Assembly: GCA_013365325.1 (NCBI GenBank)
Contig: JABVXV010000137.1
Coordinates: 1-64,000, forward strand
Direction of reading: 5' to 3'
Source of the DNA: Dipetalonema caudispina
Taxonomy: Eukaryota > Nematoda > Chromadorea > Rhabditida > Onchocercidae
Length of the DNA stretch: 64,000 nucleotides
The translations under genes were made by a program, and so were the position numbers. Numbering within the stretch: the first letter of the stretch is position 1; every line of letters starts with the position of its first letter. The notes beneath the pieces were generated by a model. The model saw only the letters and a list, made by a program, of their open reading frames with translations. It was not told where the DNA came from and made no database searches. Below are positions 10,572-24,765 of this stretch, one piece after another.

Positions 10572-13500
10572 GATGAAGATGATTTTCCGGATTCACCGCA
10601 GCTTAACAGGATATAATCGAGGGTATACTCTTGCTATCTTTTATTTGATATTCATTGCTTCTAAAATGGCAATAATGTTGCATGTGTTTTGCAATTAAAA
10701 AATATCCAAGTTATCCTAATTTTAATTGGAATAGATTGATTAACTGGCAAACAGATATGAAATAAATAAAAAAAAATATGGGGACGAAATTTTAATCGTT
10801 AAAGAAATATGTGTTTAAATCCTAAATAAATAATCACAGACAAATTTTGTTGTTTTCCCAACGGACAAGTTGGCGATTATCGTTTATTAATTTGCTCATA
10901 TTAATTAAAATTATCTTTCAGCTAAATTATGTGATTGCTGATTAAAGTTAAGCTACTAAACAGATTAGTTGAAAGCAGTGATTACCATTCCGAAACTAAT
11001 TTGTATGTTTAAAAATCATCACTTTATTTGCATTTCAACATTTAGTAAAAAAGTAATTTTTATTTGTGAACTTTTTTAGTACAAAATAAACAAATTTGCA
11101 CAATTATATCAATTTTTCTTTTTTTGTTTTTATTTTCCATTTTCTTTTTTCTTCTTTTTTTAATTCTTAATAATAATTAGTGTTAATTTGAAAAAAAGGA
11201 ATAGGAAACAAAAGTGAATGAAAAATAATTTGAAATGAAAAAAGGGAGGATTAATTCAATTGTTAAAATGAGATTAAATTAATAGGGTCAAATAGAGAGA
11301 CATTTATTAAAATAAATTAGGATATTTGTAACGAAAAAGATAAAGAATGAAAGGGAAAGAAAGAGGAAAAGAAAGAAAAACGGGGAGAAAAGGGAGAGGA
11401 TGAAATTTAATATTTACAAAGAAAATAACATGCAATGATGTACTTATTCAAAAGTATAAATGAATTGTTCATTAATTAAATGTTTCCTTTAAAAAAATTG
11501 AAATTTTTAAATTGTGAAGTAGGCGAGAAACAGGTATTCTGGAAATAAATAGTGTACATTTGTTTCTTGCTTCTTGCGCCCGTGGTTTTCATTTATTTAT
11601 AAGGTGTAACAGAACAGAAATGAATAGAGAAATTAGAAAGGATGGCGCAAAAATTGCAACAAAATGGAGAGAATGTTATAAGAAATAACGATAAATGTAT
11701 AAAATCGTATATGGAAATGATTAATTAAAGTAATTATATGATTTAAATTAATACCGTGGAAACTGGTTCCATTTTATCATCATCTCCCTTCCCATATCAT
11801 ATGCAATCATTATTTTACAAATTTTAAACTTGTCTTAATTAAATTTAAATTTAAATTTAATAATACTTGTTTATCCTATAATCACGCTTCTTTCTCTCGT
11901 TATTTTTAATAAATAATAGAAAGTTTACAATAAATAAATGAATAAATTCAAAAAAAAGGAAGAAAATCAATATTTTTAAACTTGTTATTAAGGCAATAAC
12001 CTACCATTTCTCTCGCTTTTAATTTCTTAATTTTCATCCATCAAGCAATAAATTATTCTCTGTAAATTGCTTCTTTTTTGCTAAATGCCGAAAATGCTGT
12101 AGAAAAAAAAATCTAAAATGGAAATTTTGCCAAACAAATGAATATCATGAAAATTTTAGGAATGAGAAATTTTCTTATACAATAATTATTCGAAATCTTT
12201 TTATATAATAATTATTTTTATTAAGATGTTTCTTTTACAGATTTTGTGATAATTTCTTATCTGACTCTTTTATTTATTTATTTATTTTTTTTTTTTTTTT
12301 TTGTTTTTCATTGTAAGTTGTCAATTACTATCAAAAAATTAATTGTCGAATATTTTAAACCAGAATAGAAGGATTTGAGTGTACTTAGCAAAGATAATAG
12401 TTTTAAGCATTACTTTTATTATTACGACTGACTGATAGCAGTTGAATTTATACGGACGTGAATGTCGCATGTAATAATATTAATATCGAATATAATTTTA
12501 AAAAAAATTTATGTTTATAAAAACTGTCATAATCTTTTTTTCTTTTGGTGGAGAAATGAATATCAAAAAAATTCATTTGAGCAGATTTTTCACTGCAAGA
12601 GAAAAAATTGAAGAAATTTCTCCTTAATTAGCCGGTTTACAAACAATTTCACAGTTTATTACTACTAATTAAAGTTGGCATTTCTGCTTTTTTTGCATGA
12701 TTCGATTTGTTCTTTAACACAAACAATTGCGAAATGTTTGATAATTAATAGCGATAATTAATTGAATGTAATTAATTGATTCATCTGGTAATTTTTTATT
12801 TGATAATGATAATAGGGAGACTGCATATGATTGTGATAATGATTTACTTCTTAACAATATTGATAACAGCTTATTGATTGCTTAAGATTACAAATTATTT
12901 GACTATACTAATAAGCATAATCAATGAAAGACTAATGAGTTTCGCTGACAATTCATTATTATTGTTATCAACAGTGATACAATTGAATATAATATTTGCA
13001 TAAATAGAATGGATATATTTCGAAATATTTTCTTTTCATATCTCTTTTTTCTTTTCTTTTAACTAACGACATTATTAATAATTATAATTGTGTATTAGCA
13101 TTTCTATTAATATCAAGTTCCTTTCTTTTTGTTCATCTCGCCATCACTATTATTCACACTCGTAATTCTTCATTTTAAACTTTTTTATCAATTAATCTCA
13201 GACTACTGCTATCACTCAACCGCTTGCTCCTGCTAATTTAATCAACACTTTCTTGCAAATCTCTCTTTTTTTATTTCATCAAATCCAATCATCCATCGAT
13301 TTTTTCTATTTATATGAGAGAGGAACAAATTAACCATTATTGTAATCGTTATTCATTTCATAATTACTAATTTTGATCATTATTAATTTTATGTTAGTGC
13401 TAGAAGTGAGTTAGCAATCTACGGCATCAAGTTTACTGCCACTTTAAAGAACAACATTTTCTTCTCAGCTTATCATCTGACCACATATTCCTCCTAAATT

Positions 13501-15677
13501 ATTTATGTTTCAGTACTTAATCATAATCTTAAAATTGCCAGAAAAATACTACCTGCTGCATATCATATCCATTCGAAGATATGAGATTTATTCATATTGG
13601 TACCTGAGGTAGAAAACAAAAATGCATTCTGAAAATAGAAAACTTCATTACCTGAATGGAAGGGAGAGATAATTTGAATTACTTTAAAGCTAACTTTTGT
13701 AATATGACGAAACTATCCAAATAATATAATCAAATACAAGAAAAAACTTGAAATCTTTACCGAAATATTTCATTGTAGCATGAAACTGTTGATGATTCAC
13801 ATATTGTAGATGTGAACAAATATTCCAAAAGTACCAAAAGTACCAAGTAAGCCAAATAAGACACCGTATTATCATGAAACAAAACGACGATAAAAACGAT
13901 TCAACTATTGCAAATTATCTTAATGTATGATGATTCAATACAGAAGCGATTTGAAGGATTGTCACTGAATATTTAACGAATATAACTACAATCATAATCA
14001 ACAAATGATAATTTATGCAAATAATATCGCCAAATAACTTAATGATGCAAACAATTTCAACTTCAAATTGTTCGGCTAAAAAAAAAAAAAGCAAGCATCA
14101 AACAAATGTATAACCTCAATGATGATAGAGCAAAGTAAATAATTATTAAGATTAATCACCAAATAATGGTTAATATTAAATTTGATTCTCTTTTCAATAT
14201 CTGTTTTGTCGTATATTATTGCGCTATCTCTTCCGTTGGCAAAGAAATTTTCTTTTCAAATTATTTGATATCAAATTCAACAATTCACAACTCATTCAAA
14301 GTTGTCGTGAAATTTTCTTTTTTGTTTGTTGATTTGGGAAAGACTTGCTTTAGACACTCTCGAATATTTGCTGAGAGTTATTTTCTTCCTTAGGAGAGGT
14401 TCTTCTTAGGCGTTACAGGATAATCTTGATGTCGCCCGTCAATAATGATGTTGATCGTCAATGGGATGTAGATGTGAGTAGTGTAGAATAATACCGTAGA
14501 AATCTTTATTATTAAGTATAGTAGAAGAAGGAAATTAAAAACTGTTGTCGAAGAATGAAGCCAAATAATACAACACAAAGGAAACTATAGCTGAAGCACA
14601 ATCTCTAAATGAATAACACTGAAAAACATTATTTTGGTGTAACTATATATATATGGGTGCGGTAGGAGTGACCTTCCAAAGAACTTTGTATTACAATAAT
14701 TTATTAAGCATAAGGAACAAGGGTTATTGTGTATCAATCCTTTCGCAAATATGATTAGGGTTAATCTAAATGTGATTTACTACTTTGGTGATGTGAATAA
14801 CAAGGGAGATGTTTTACCGTATCTCAGGTAAAAATGACTGTAAACAAAATGATTTATGTTAGACATTGTGACCTTCCTCAATTATCAATTTATATGACAA
14901 TCACGCAAATGATAATAATTCCAGAACAAAGGCTAATACTTATAAAAATTTTCGGACTCACGACAGGATACGTCTAGTGCGTTATCATTTTATATGAACT
15001 TTGTAGTGTAAAAAATAATCAGAGAATTATTCTAAGAACTCATTAAATACCCAATAATTAAGAAATACACAATTAGGTACGCAGCTCATCATCCTATGTA
15101 TAAAATAAAATTTGCAACATCTACAAAGAAACCTAAATTTTCACTGCGATCAGTCAAAGTAGCAAATAAATATTTCAAACTAAATTACGGCCGATGTCGG
15201 AACATTATGAAAATAACATGTCTGTTATGTAAAAATTCAATGAAATATAGAAATATTGTAATTGTATGAGAGTTCGATGTAGTTATATCATATTATGAGA
15301 ATAAATGTAGCTCATTATTTATAGATTGATAAAATGATTGAGAAATTTAGTACTGTATTATTTATACCTTCGCAAATTTTTACCCTTTTCTCAGCATATT
15401 GCAATCCCACCAAACTTTTCTTCACTATTCCACTTCTTCGAATTTATCATTCGGAATTTATTTTAATATAAATATATATTATGGCATTATTTAAATATAA
15501 ATTTGCTGTCTCTAATAACTTTGCATATATTATTCGTTCTTTATTTGTTATGTATTTCGCATCACTCAACTTCTTTTAATTTTTTCGAGAACAATAACGC
15601 ATATTGCTAATGTTTCTTTAAAATTGATTTTTTAAGGAACAGAGAGACGTAGATTCTCATAAATTCTAAGATCAGAA
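10572..15677. other. Intergenic region between divergent carboxypeptidase and CRIPT genes
   Basis: Very AT-rich with many poly-A/T runs and short frames that look random. The only structured item I see is the second copy of the TIR element at 14303-14965. The two flanking genes point away from each other, so both promoters should lie in this stretch. I could not pinpoint either. Confidence 0.55.
14303..14965 (+). mobile_element. TIR element copy B (non-autonomous DNA transposon-like)
   Basis: A 663 bp block matching copy A at 6799-7448 in opposite orientation. Matching segments include those around the Gly/Thr-rich strings GATTTGGGAAAGACTTGC, CAGGATAATCTTGATG, and ATGGGTGCGGTAGGAGTGAC. Ends are TGTCGTGA and TCACGACA. 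Unlike copy A, the immediate flanks (AAAGT and GGATA) do not form an obvious target duplication. Small indels break the frames that are open in copy A, consistent with an old non-coding copy. Confidence 0.72.
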
Positions 15678-16440
15678 ATGGTCTGTGATTCATGTAAGTT
15701 TTCCTTTAATTTCAGGAGAAATTTCTAATTTTTACTTCTAAATCGTTTCTTTGAAATTAACATTTTCTTTTCAGGATATTTTTTCCGTCATTCTCCTTTA
15801 CTTTTTAAACAGGTTTTACTCCCCTTCTTTTTTATCGTGTAATGAAATAAAAGACTCCCTCTTCTGCTCAAATTTTCAATCTGATTTCAAGTTTTGCTTT
15901 GCCATTTTACAGGTGTAAAAAAACTTGGTAAAGTAGCTACTATTGATCCGTATCGAACAAAATCACGTAACGAAAGTGCTGGACCTATAAAAAAAGGTGG
16001 TGACGAAAATAAGCTCCTTTCAACTAGAAAAGACAGGTATATTTGGATGAACTTCCCAAATTAGTTACTCCGTTATTTGGTATATCGTTAGCTATGCATG
16101 AAAAACAATGCTCTAACACTGTTATCTTCGACCTTTTGAAGTTCCTTGTAGGTCTAATTACTCAAAGTTTTTCATTTTAATTGGTTGCAAGTATGTGATT
16201 AGTATAACTCATTATGAAATTTAGGACTGCATCAGTTTAATTACCACGAGAAATTTTCTGTATTCAAATTGTAGGTTCCAGCCGTACAGTCAGGAATTCA
16301 GGAAATGTAGAATTTGCAAGACGGTTGTTCATCAAGTTGGTTCACATTATTGCCAACAGTGCGCATATCAAAAAGCTATTTGTGCAATGTGTGGCAAAAA
16401 GATGGCCGATACCAAGAAACTGAAAATGTCTTCAGTATAA
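15678..16440 (+). CDS. CRIPT: CRIPT homolog (cysteine-rich PDZ-binding protein)
   Basis: A small zinc-binding scaffold protein. In vertebrates it binds the third PDZ domain of PSD-95 and microtubules, and homologs have been linked to the minor spliceosome. Three exons, 15678-15693, 15913-16036 and 16275-16440, join in frame to 101 codons plus stop, the same length as the human protein. The N-terminus is MVCDSCVKKLGKV. The C-terminal half carries CxxC pairs (CRICK, HYCQQCAYQK, ICAMCGKKM) that would bind zinc. It ends KMSSV, keeping a class I PDZ-ligand tail (S-x-V) like the human QTSV. The start is the only ATG preceding MVCxxC. Conservation throughout is strong and no break is seen. Confidence 0.96.
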
Positions 16441-16572
16441 ATATTATTTTAGCATATTACTGAGTGAGTGAGTTCATAGACGTTATTATATGTAAACTTT
16501 TTTACTGAAAATTGATTGTCCTATGGGATTTATGGTTGACTGAAATTGTTTGATAGGTTTTTTTCGAATCTT

Positions 16573-16578
16573 AATAAA
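16573..16578 (+). terminator. Polyadenylation signal of CRIPT gene
   Basis: AATAAA about 133 nt after the CRIPT stop. It is the first such hexamer downstream on the plus strand and is followed by T-rich sequence. Confidence 0.5.
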
Positions 16579-18295
16579 AAGTAAAAAACAACAAATTAAT
16601 GTTCAGTGCAAAAGGATAATATAATCTGTTGCCTGTTTTTTTTTTTTTTTTTTTCTATTTTTTCTGTTGCTGTTTGCTCATAATTAGTTTGTCAAAGACT
16701 AAAATCTTAATTTTGCTTGTCTTTTCAGTGCTGTTTTTTTTTTTTTTTTTTTTTTTCTTATCGCGTAAAGGAATAGGATTGGGGGGAAAAGAAGGAGAAA
16801 TATGAAAGGCTGGAAATATAAAAACAGTTATTACCTTTATCAGACACACTTTATACCACTTCTCAAATTTAGAGAATTCAAAAGCACAATGAATGATTCA
16901 TTTTCATATGTGTGTTACACAGTTTTTGTGATTTTTTAAACCGTGAGATTATTTTCCGGTTTTCTCAAATTTCCCCGTGCTTCTTTTTCATTCGCCATAT
17001 TTCTAATTTTCGTTCATGTTTGAAATTGTTGTCTTTTTCTGCATGTACATGCTGTAATTAATCGTTTCTCTACTGTATATAATAATTACTTTACTGAATT
17101 ACATGTTCTACATATCTTTCAAAAGAAAAAAAAAAAAAAAGTGTACAATCTGTGCATATTTGGACTCGAGATACTTGGTACAGTATAACTTATACATATC
17201 TGATAACACTAACAGATATTTTGCAATTGCAAATATACAAATATTTAATTTTTAGTTTACAGTTTCATCTTATTGTTAGGTATAAAAATAATTTTCATTA
17301 TTTAGTAGATTACTTAGGTATCAAATGTCTTTATCTATATTTGATGAAGTTACGCTATGAAATGTTGTGTGCAGTTGAATAGTTACACATTTATTTTGAT
17401 AGAATGTTATAGTGTTATTGGGTTAGTCAAACAAAATATTTTTGTTGAATTATTTTAATTAAAATACTTTAAATGATAAATCGTGATAAATTTTTATATT
17501 TAGTTCGTAATATGCTGTGACTATAATATCTATAATATCACTTTATGAGATTGATAAAGAGATATAACTAAATATAATAACAATAGAATTGATATCGTAT
17601 GGGAGAAAATTTATCAGATGGAAGTGATCGTTGAAATGAATTCAAAAATCAGGATTTGCTTAAATCTAGATAGATAAACCATATGCAAATAGATTATTCT
17701 TTGAATTTAAACATATAAATTTTATTCCTGTTTTTATGGAATATAATTCGTAATGGAATTGAAACAATTGCTCTGATAAAATTTAACGATAAGAGAAAGT
17801 ATTGTAACTTAAGATGATAAAGAAAATGATGCCATTTTGATGAATAAGTGGAAAATTCGAAGCGGGTCATTGCATTCTGTCCATTTTACCTGTCCTATTT
17901 CATCAGTGAATTTCTTCTGCTACAATCAAATATTTTGCTTCTTTATGTAACTTTTAAAAATATTGCATTTTTCATAAATTTATAAAAATAAATAAGTTTG
18001 TCAATGAAAAGAAATAAAGAAATCGACTTTCATTTTCTTTTCTATCGAGTATTAATATTTAATTTAAGTAATATCATATTCTCAAGTATTATTATTATCA
18101 AGAGGGAAAGATATTTGCTATCATTAAAATGTGTTAATGTTATTATTAAAATTTTTAATGATGAAATAAAAAATGATTAATTAATTGTTACAAATAGCTT
18201 AATGGAAAGATTTCTTTGTTCAGCAAATGTTTTCATTTTAATTTCTTCCTTTTACTTAACCTTACCTTTATGATTGTATTGAAATTAATATGACG

Positions 18296-18300
<5 letters not shown>

Positions 18301-18344
<44 letters not shown>
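18301..18344. repeat. GA dinucleotide microsatellite
   Basis: Twenty-two perfect GA units, upstream of the PAM gene. Homopurine mirror tracts can act as GAGA-type elements, but nothing here ties it to a gene. Confidence 0.95.
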
Positions 18345-18347
<3 letters not shown>

Positions 18348-18728
18348 ACTTTATCTATTCTTTCCACTAATTTGTTGATCTCATTTAACTATTTTCAAGC
18401 TTATTATTGCTTGCATCATTGCATGTCAAATGTTAATTGCATAAAGGTTTTTTTTTTTGTTTAGATATGTTAAGCTATTATTATTGGAGTAATTATTGAT
18501 TTTGTAGTAATTATTTATTAATTATGTTGTTCTGTTTAGCTGTAATGGTTATGGCTCTTTTTGATGATTTTTCACCGAAATAGAATAGTCCATTTCAAAA
18601 ATGGAATTAAATTATATCAATAATTACATAAATTATTTGCAATCATTTTTCTAAAAATGAAAATCAATTTTAATTGGAAATTATTATCCTACCATTTTAA
18701 GAAATTTTGGATCATTTTTTGTTTTTCG

Positions 18729-18759
<31 letters not shown>

Positions 18760-20437
18760 CCTCAATTAGCAATGAAAAGAATAATTTTTCACTTTTATTT
18801 TTATGAAAAACCCTCTGCAATTAATTCAGTATTAAATGCATTTTACTATGAAATAAAATATTTCCTATTTTATTAGCTAATTTTAATTTTATACTTTAAA
18901 TTCTTTACTGTTTTCAATTTACGATTGTAACATTAACAAAAATGAATAAATAATTAATTTTGACGCTAAGAATTCATTGGTTTTGATTTAAAATATTATT
19001 CCTCTTTTGCACAAACTTTTTGCAATTCGTTTACTAAAATTTAATTCCGTTTAAAATTCACTATTAGTTGATGATGTGACATGAGCATACATACTTCTTT
19101 ACAGGTAATAATTCAAAATATACTTTTCCTCCTTTCATTGTTACTTTCATTAATTGCTGTAATTATGAATTAAGAAATCTTATTACGATACGAGAATGAC
19201 TAAAATTGAATAGCATAAAATAAATCAATATGATACTATTACTAATGATTGATTAAGATTAATTTAATAAATTGTTACATTTATGATCGAAATTCTTTTC
19301 ATTTATTTTGAGTTAAATTTATTTTATTATTATTAAAATTGTTGTTTTTTTTTTTTACGAATAGTTTTACTTCTTTAAATGAATCAAATTTTACAGGTAT
19401 CATTACCAAAACAAGTTTTCTAGGACATTCCAAATTTAGTATGCTGTTCGTTTGTCAACCCTATAACTCATTTTCAACCACTTATCTTTACCCAATAGGT
19501 AAAAAGAAAAAAGGAATTGTTTAATCGATAATGCAAATGCATTATTGATCAAACAATTATAGTACAAAAGGACTTCATTCAAATATCAATAAAACAAATT
19601 GTTTCAGTTAAATTAGAGATAATTCTAATTTAACATTATCTTAATTTTATTACCAATAATTTTTGCTATCTAAGGATAAATCTTTCATTATAAATTAATT
19701 AATTATCATTTATTAATCACTGGCTAAATCCAATCATTATATATTTTGTTGTTTTTACTTTTTAATCATTTTCAAATTTGATCAATATTTAATACCAACA
19801 AAATGCTCAACAACAAGACATAATAATGTAAATGTAAGGAAAAGTAAATGACCTTATGACATATTGACATATTGTAGTAAATCAATAAAGCATTCTTTTT
19901 CTATTCAATTACATTTACTTTTTTTGTCTGTTTACTACTTGTTGTATTATAAAATGAAGGAAAAAAAAAAGTTAATTGAATTGTATGTATTTCATTATTC
20001 TATTGAATTTTCATGTTTTAAATGTTTTATGTTAATTTCAATTTAATATTAAAATAATGAAAAACAATTGCTTATAGAATAATGCGATTTTTTTCCTCAT
20101 AATTTTGTATACCATTTCTTGTTTTTTGTAATTTTGTTAACATCCCTGTTGATATTTCTGAAATATGATATTATTTTAGTATGGAACATGGGATAGATAT
20201 ATCTTCGAGCAGCAAATATCATAAAAGCATAATTGCTGTAATATAGTAGAAATTTGTTGTTTTTTCTTGTTGAGCTTGGATGAATCAGGTTTACTTCTTC
20301 CTTGCTAGATTCTTCGATTGGTATACCTTTATAAATAATAATGATGAATTTTTTCCAGGATAACTTAAATCCTTCATATTTTTGTGATAAGAATATTCCA
20401 CGTCATTTTTGATGACAATTCTTAGAGCTGATTTCAG

Positions 20438-20447
20438 TTTATTTCAG
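20438..20447 (+). promoter_or_regulatory. Candidate spliced-leader trans-splice acceptor of PAM
   Basis: TTTATTTCAG abuts the ATG at 20448 with no intervening 5' UTR. This fits the very short leaders of trans-spliced nematode mRNAs. A second acceptor-like TTTCAG lies 10 bases upstream. Inferred from context only. Confidence 0.5.
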
Positions 20448-23400
20448 ATGAATGAAGTAGACCGGATGAATATAGTATTATTGCTTCTATCGGTATTATT
20501 ACCTATTGCTATTAATGGTTTATCTGTACCACGTCATCCAGAACAAGTGAAACAGGTAACAATACAGGTCAATGGTTACATGCCAGTAATTGTAAGTTTT
20601 TTTTCTTTTTTTTTTTTTTTTTATTATGCTTTCAGATATAAAAAAGGACAAGAATGTAAGGATAAAATATATGCTTTAGATATATATGCATATTTATTAG
20701 TTATAATGTAATTCTTTTCATATACTTAACATTCATTCGTTCAATTTTATTTTACTTTACATTCCTATAAAATTTAATTATGAAGCTCGCCATATTTTAA
20801 GAATAAAAACATTTAAATAGTATCGGAGAACGATACAGTACAAGTTTTGAAGGACATAGGAAATCAAGAAATTGCCTTTTAGCCAATTTGAAGCTGAATG
20901 ATGAGTTCATCGATGAATCAAATAGATAAATTGAAACAATTTGGCATTCGTTGTGAATTTGTTACATGGACATATACTATCTCAAAGAGAGATTCTATAC
21001 CAAATGATGGGATTAGCCCTTAAATCATGAAGATTTCGACTTATTGAGGATGGATTAAAAAAAAACTTTTGTAATGAAATTTGCTAGCAAATATATGTTT
21101 GATATCATCCCTTTATGAAACAGTGTTGAATGACAGCTAGTTCTAAACATATTTTTTGATCTTTCAGGATGATGATTACATAGCAGTATCTATGCCTATA
21201 CAACCCGGATATATTGGTTTGTTTTTCTAAACATTTTGACTGAGTAATATAGAATCATATCTTTTAGCATGCATTGTTATAGGTTTAGTCTCCAATGCAG
21301 TCATATTCTCAATTACCGCCGAACAAAACTTGTCAAAGTTATTTTAGAAACTACAAAAACTACTTAGAAACTTTTTATAAGAAGTACTTTCTAATTTTAT
21401 ATCTAATTTTAGTTCGGTTTGAACCATTCGCTGATGCTGATCGTGTTCATCATATATTGCTGTATGGTTGTACTTATCCGGCTTGGCGAAAGTCATTTTG
21501 GAAAGGATTTAGTGTATGCCGAGGCTTCGGCTCATATATTTTATATGCATGGGCAAGAAATGGTAATTTTGCTGTTGATGGAAGAATGAAAAAAAAAAAT
21601 ATTAAAAAACAATTCAGCACGGTTAGATTAAAGTTATTAAAGTTATGGCTTCGCACTTGCGAAAAGCTAGTGGTTTGTTGATGTAAATACTTTTTATCAA
21701 AACAATTTAAATTGTTAATATTTTGAATTCCTGTCATAAAAGACAAGTCTTTTATTTATTGTTTTCTAAACAAAATATTATACTTACTTTTGATTAGCTC
21801 AACATTCTTTTATTCGTTGATACAATTTTAACTCTTCTGTAAATAGAGTCGAAGAACGGAAATAGCTATCAGTTACATGGTAATTACATACTAGTATTAG
21901 ATGAAATGTAAATAACAGAGATTTGTATTTTTTTTAGCACCCGATTTTAATTTACCGCAGGATGTTGCATTCAGCGTTGGGCATACTTTCGATTCGATAA
22001 GATATTTGGTAATGCAAGTAAGTCATTATTGGTTGCTTCACATTTCTTATTAGTTTATCAAATTCTTCTTTATAACTTCTGAGAATCATTTAATGTTAGC
22101 AAATTTATTTGTTTCGAGAATTATTGCATTTTCTTTATTTTTTTTTAATTTTTAAGACATTTCTTACAACCCACTTAATCTTTCTTTATCGTATTCATGT
22201 TTCTTGGCTCATTTACGTTTTACTGGTTATCTTTAATCACTTCTTCCTCTTTAACCCAATTATTACCACCGATACCAAAAAACTTTCAAATGTTTACCTA
22301 AACGATATATCACATTATGTATGAAATATTTACTGTACTGTTTAGAATTTGTGTAAACGGTTTGGAATTTGAGAGAAATTGCAGGTGCATTATGCGCATC
22401 CATTCGTGGGCAAAATATCAGACTATTCTGGTATTACTCTACATATGATTGATGAAAAACCTCATCATTTAGCAGGTGTATTACTTTTCGTGTCTGGAAC
22501 TGCAATTCAACCTGGATTTTCTCATTTCCAAACGAATATAAGTTGTTTGTACAAGTAAGCAATTTCTCAGCTTTTGAAAATTTATTTTTCAAATTATGTT
22601 CTGTACATGTTTTGCTTATTGTTGGCAGTAAGTTTCAAGGATGCTGATGTTTATTTTACAGAGTTGTTTTGATAAATGAAAAATAATAGTAATTTCAGCT
22701 CTAATACACCAATTCATCCATTTGCATTCCGCACGCATACGCACAGTATGGGACGAGTTGTTTCAGCATTTTATAAGCATGCTAATGAATGGACAATGAT
22801 TGGTAAGCGAAATCCGCAGTGGCCTCAGTTATTTCAACCGATTGAAAGAAATTTGACTATTTCATATGACGATTTAATGGCTGCTATTTGCGTTTTCGAT
22901 TCATCAATGAAGAAAACTGTTGTACGAATAGGGTAAAAACAATGTCGTTTATTTTAATAAATTTTAAAAACTTTCAATTGGCACATTTATTTCTTTGTTA
23001 GATAAGGAAACTGATTAATGCCACATTCATGCGTTTGTAAGTTACTGGCACTATACTATGCTAAAAATAATAAGAAACTTAATACAAAATAAGCGTTATC
23101 AAGATATATTGAAGCTACCTTTATGAGTTTATTGCATTTTAAAACAACAGTTAATGGAGTTTTCGGTAAAGGCTCAAAAAATTAGATTTGGAAAGGTGTT
23201 GTATAGATTAAAGGTATTTTACAGGAAAACAGTGAACTGCTGTTTAAATGATATGAAGTATATGAACAATTAATTGCTTCGTTTTTCAGAAGTACAGGTA
23301 AGGATGAAATGTGTAATTTTTATATGATGTTTTACTGGGACGCTACATTACCGAATCCATTTCCTGATGGAGCAATTTGTGCTGCACAAGACAAACAGAA

Positions 23401-24728
23401 GCTTGTGAGTGAAGAATATCCAGTTGAAGGCACAATTCCTCTTCAGCCGCATCCGGATTGGGAGCATAAAGCACATCAAAGCAAATTGTTTGGTAAATTC
23501 TACTGTAATGCTTTTTTCAAATTTTATTTTTCATGAAAAAAATAAAAAAAAAATAATGAGACGAATAAAGATGAAAAATAGTAGAAAGAAGAATGAGCTT
23601 AACGGTAAGATCGAGATTGGAAAACTTGAAAAAATAGAGACAAGAATAGGAATTGCTTCAGAGCACTTTTTCTTTTTGAAATTTATAGTTCATTTATTTT
23701 CATTTTTAAATTTATCAAAGATGCATAATTTTATGCTTAGGAGTACATAGTGGTTGTTATCATTCGCAGTTGTTTTGATTACGATTAGTTATTTTTGACC
23801 AGCCGGTTTCAGAGGTTTGAACTGAAAAGTTATTTCAAAATTAATGCACAATTCTAAATAATATTCAGTTCCAGAATAATTCTGTTTCGTACTTTAGGAA
23901 TCAATGAAGGAACGGTAACAACATCGGTTGGTGGCTTCAAGCTTGGACAAGTTTCTGCACTTAGTTTTGATTCATTTGGGAATTTGGTTATACTGCATCG
24001 TGGTAGCCGTTTATGGGACTCGACGTATGTGACTTTTGTTTAGATAGATTGACGACTTCCCTTCTATCAGTTTTCCATTCTAGATATGAGAAGATAATTT
24101 TCAGGTCATTTGATATGAAAAACAATTTGCGAGACAGAAGACCTATTGCGGAGGATGTGATTTTAGTTACATATTCAAATAAGCCAAATGGAACACTGTT
24201 ATTACGTGCCAAATATGGCCGTGAAAAGTAATCTGTTATTTGGTATATTTGCTGAAATTAAAACAGACATCTTGCTTTTTTGGTTGTATGCTTTTGTAAC
24301 AATAAGCTAGTTAGTTAGACTAGTAGGACTGAGCTTTATAGATGTAAGTGAATGGAGACTTTGAAAAAGTATTGAGCATTTTGTTTGACAACCAAAGAAT
24401 ACTGGACAAATAAGGATAACCGTGAGCTTTTATACTTATCAGAATGACGCTAGAATACAAAGAGTATGGTCGAAGTCATATAAGAATATGGATTATGTAA
24501 TGATCTAAATATGAAATGGATTTAAGGGCAGTAATGTAATTTATGAAATATTCTCAAATTTCTGTCACATGAAGCGAATTTGGAAACCGAAGGACAGAAG
24601 AAGATAGGAAAAAGGCATAAAAGAAGCAAATCGAAAGAAACGTAGAAATGTACTGAGAAAAATTATTTACTAATGCATTGATTTTCCAACCGTTTCTTCA
24701 TGAAATATGGATAAAATCATCTCGGACC

Positions 24729-24765
<37 letters not shown>

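Larger units (their letters stand above)
16441..20447. other. Intergenic region between CRIPT and PAM
   Basis: AT-rich with long T runs (16638-16654, 16735-16756, 18730-18754) and one perfect GA microsatellite at 18301-18344. Open frames here are short and compositionally random. The PAM promoter must lie at the right-hand end. Confidence 0.55.
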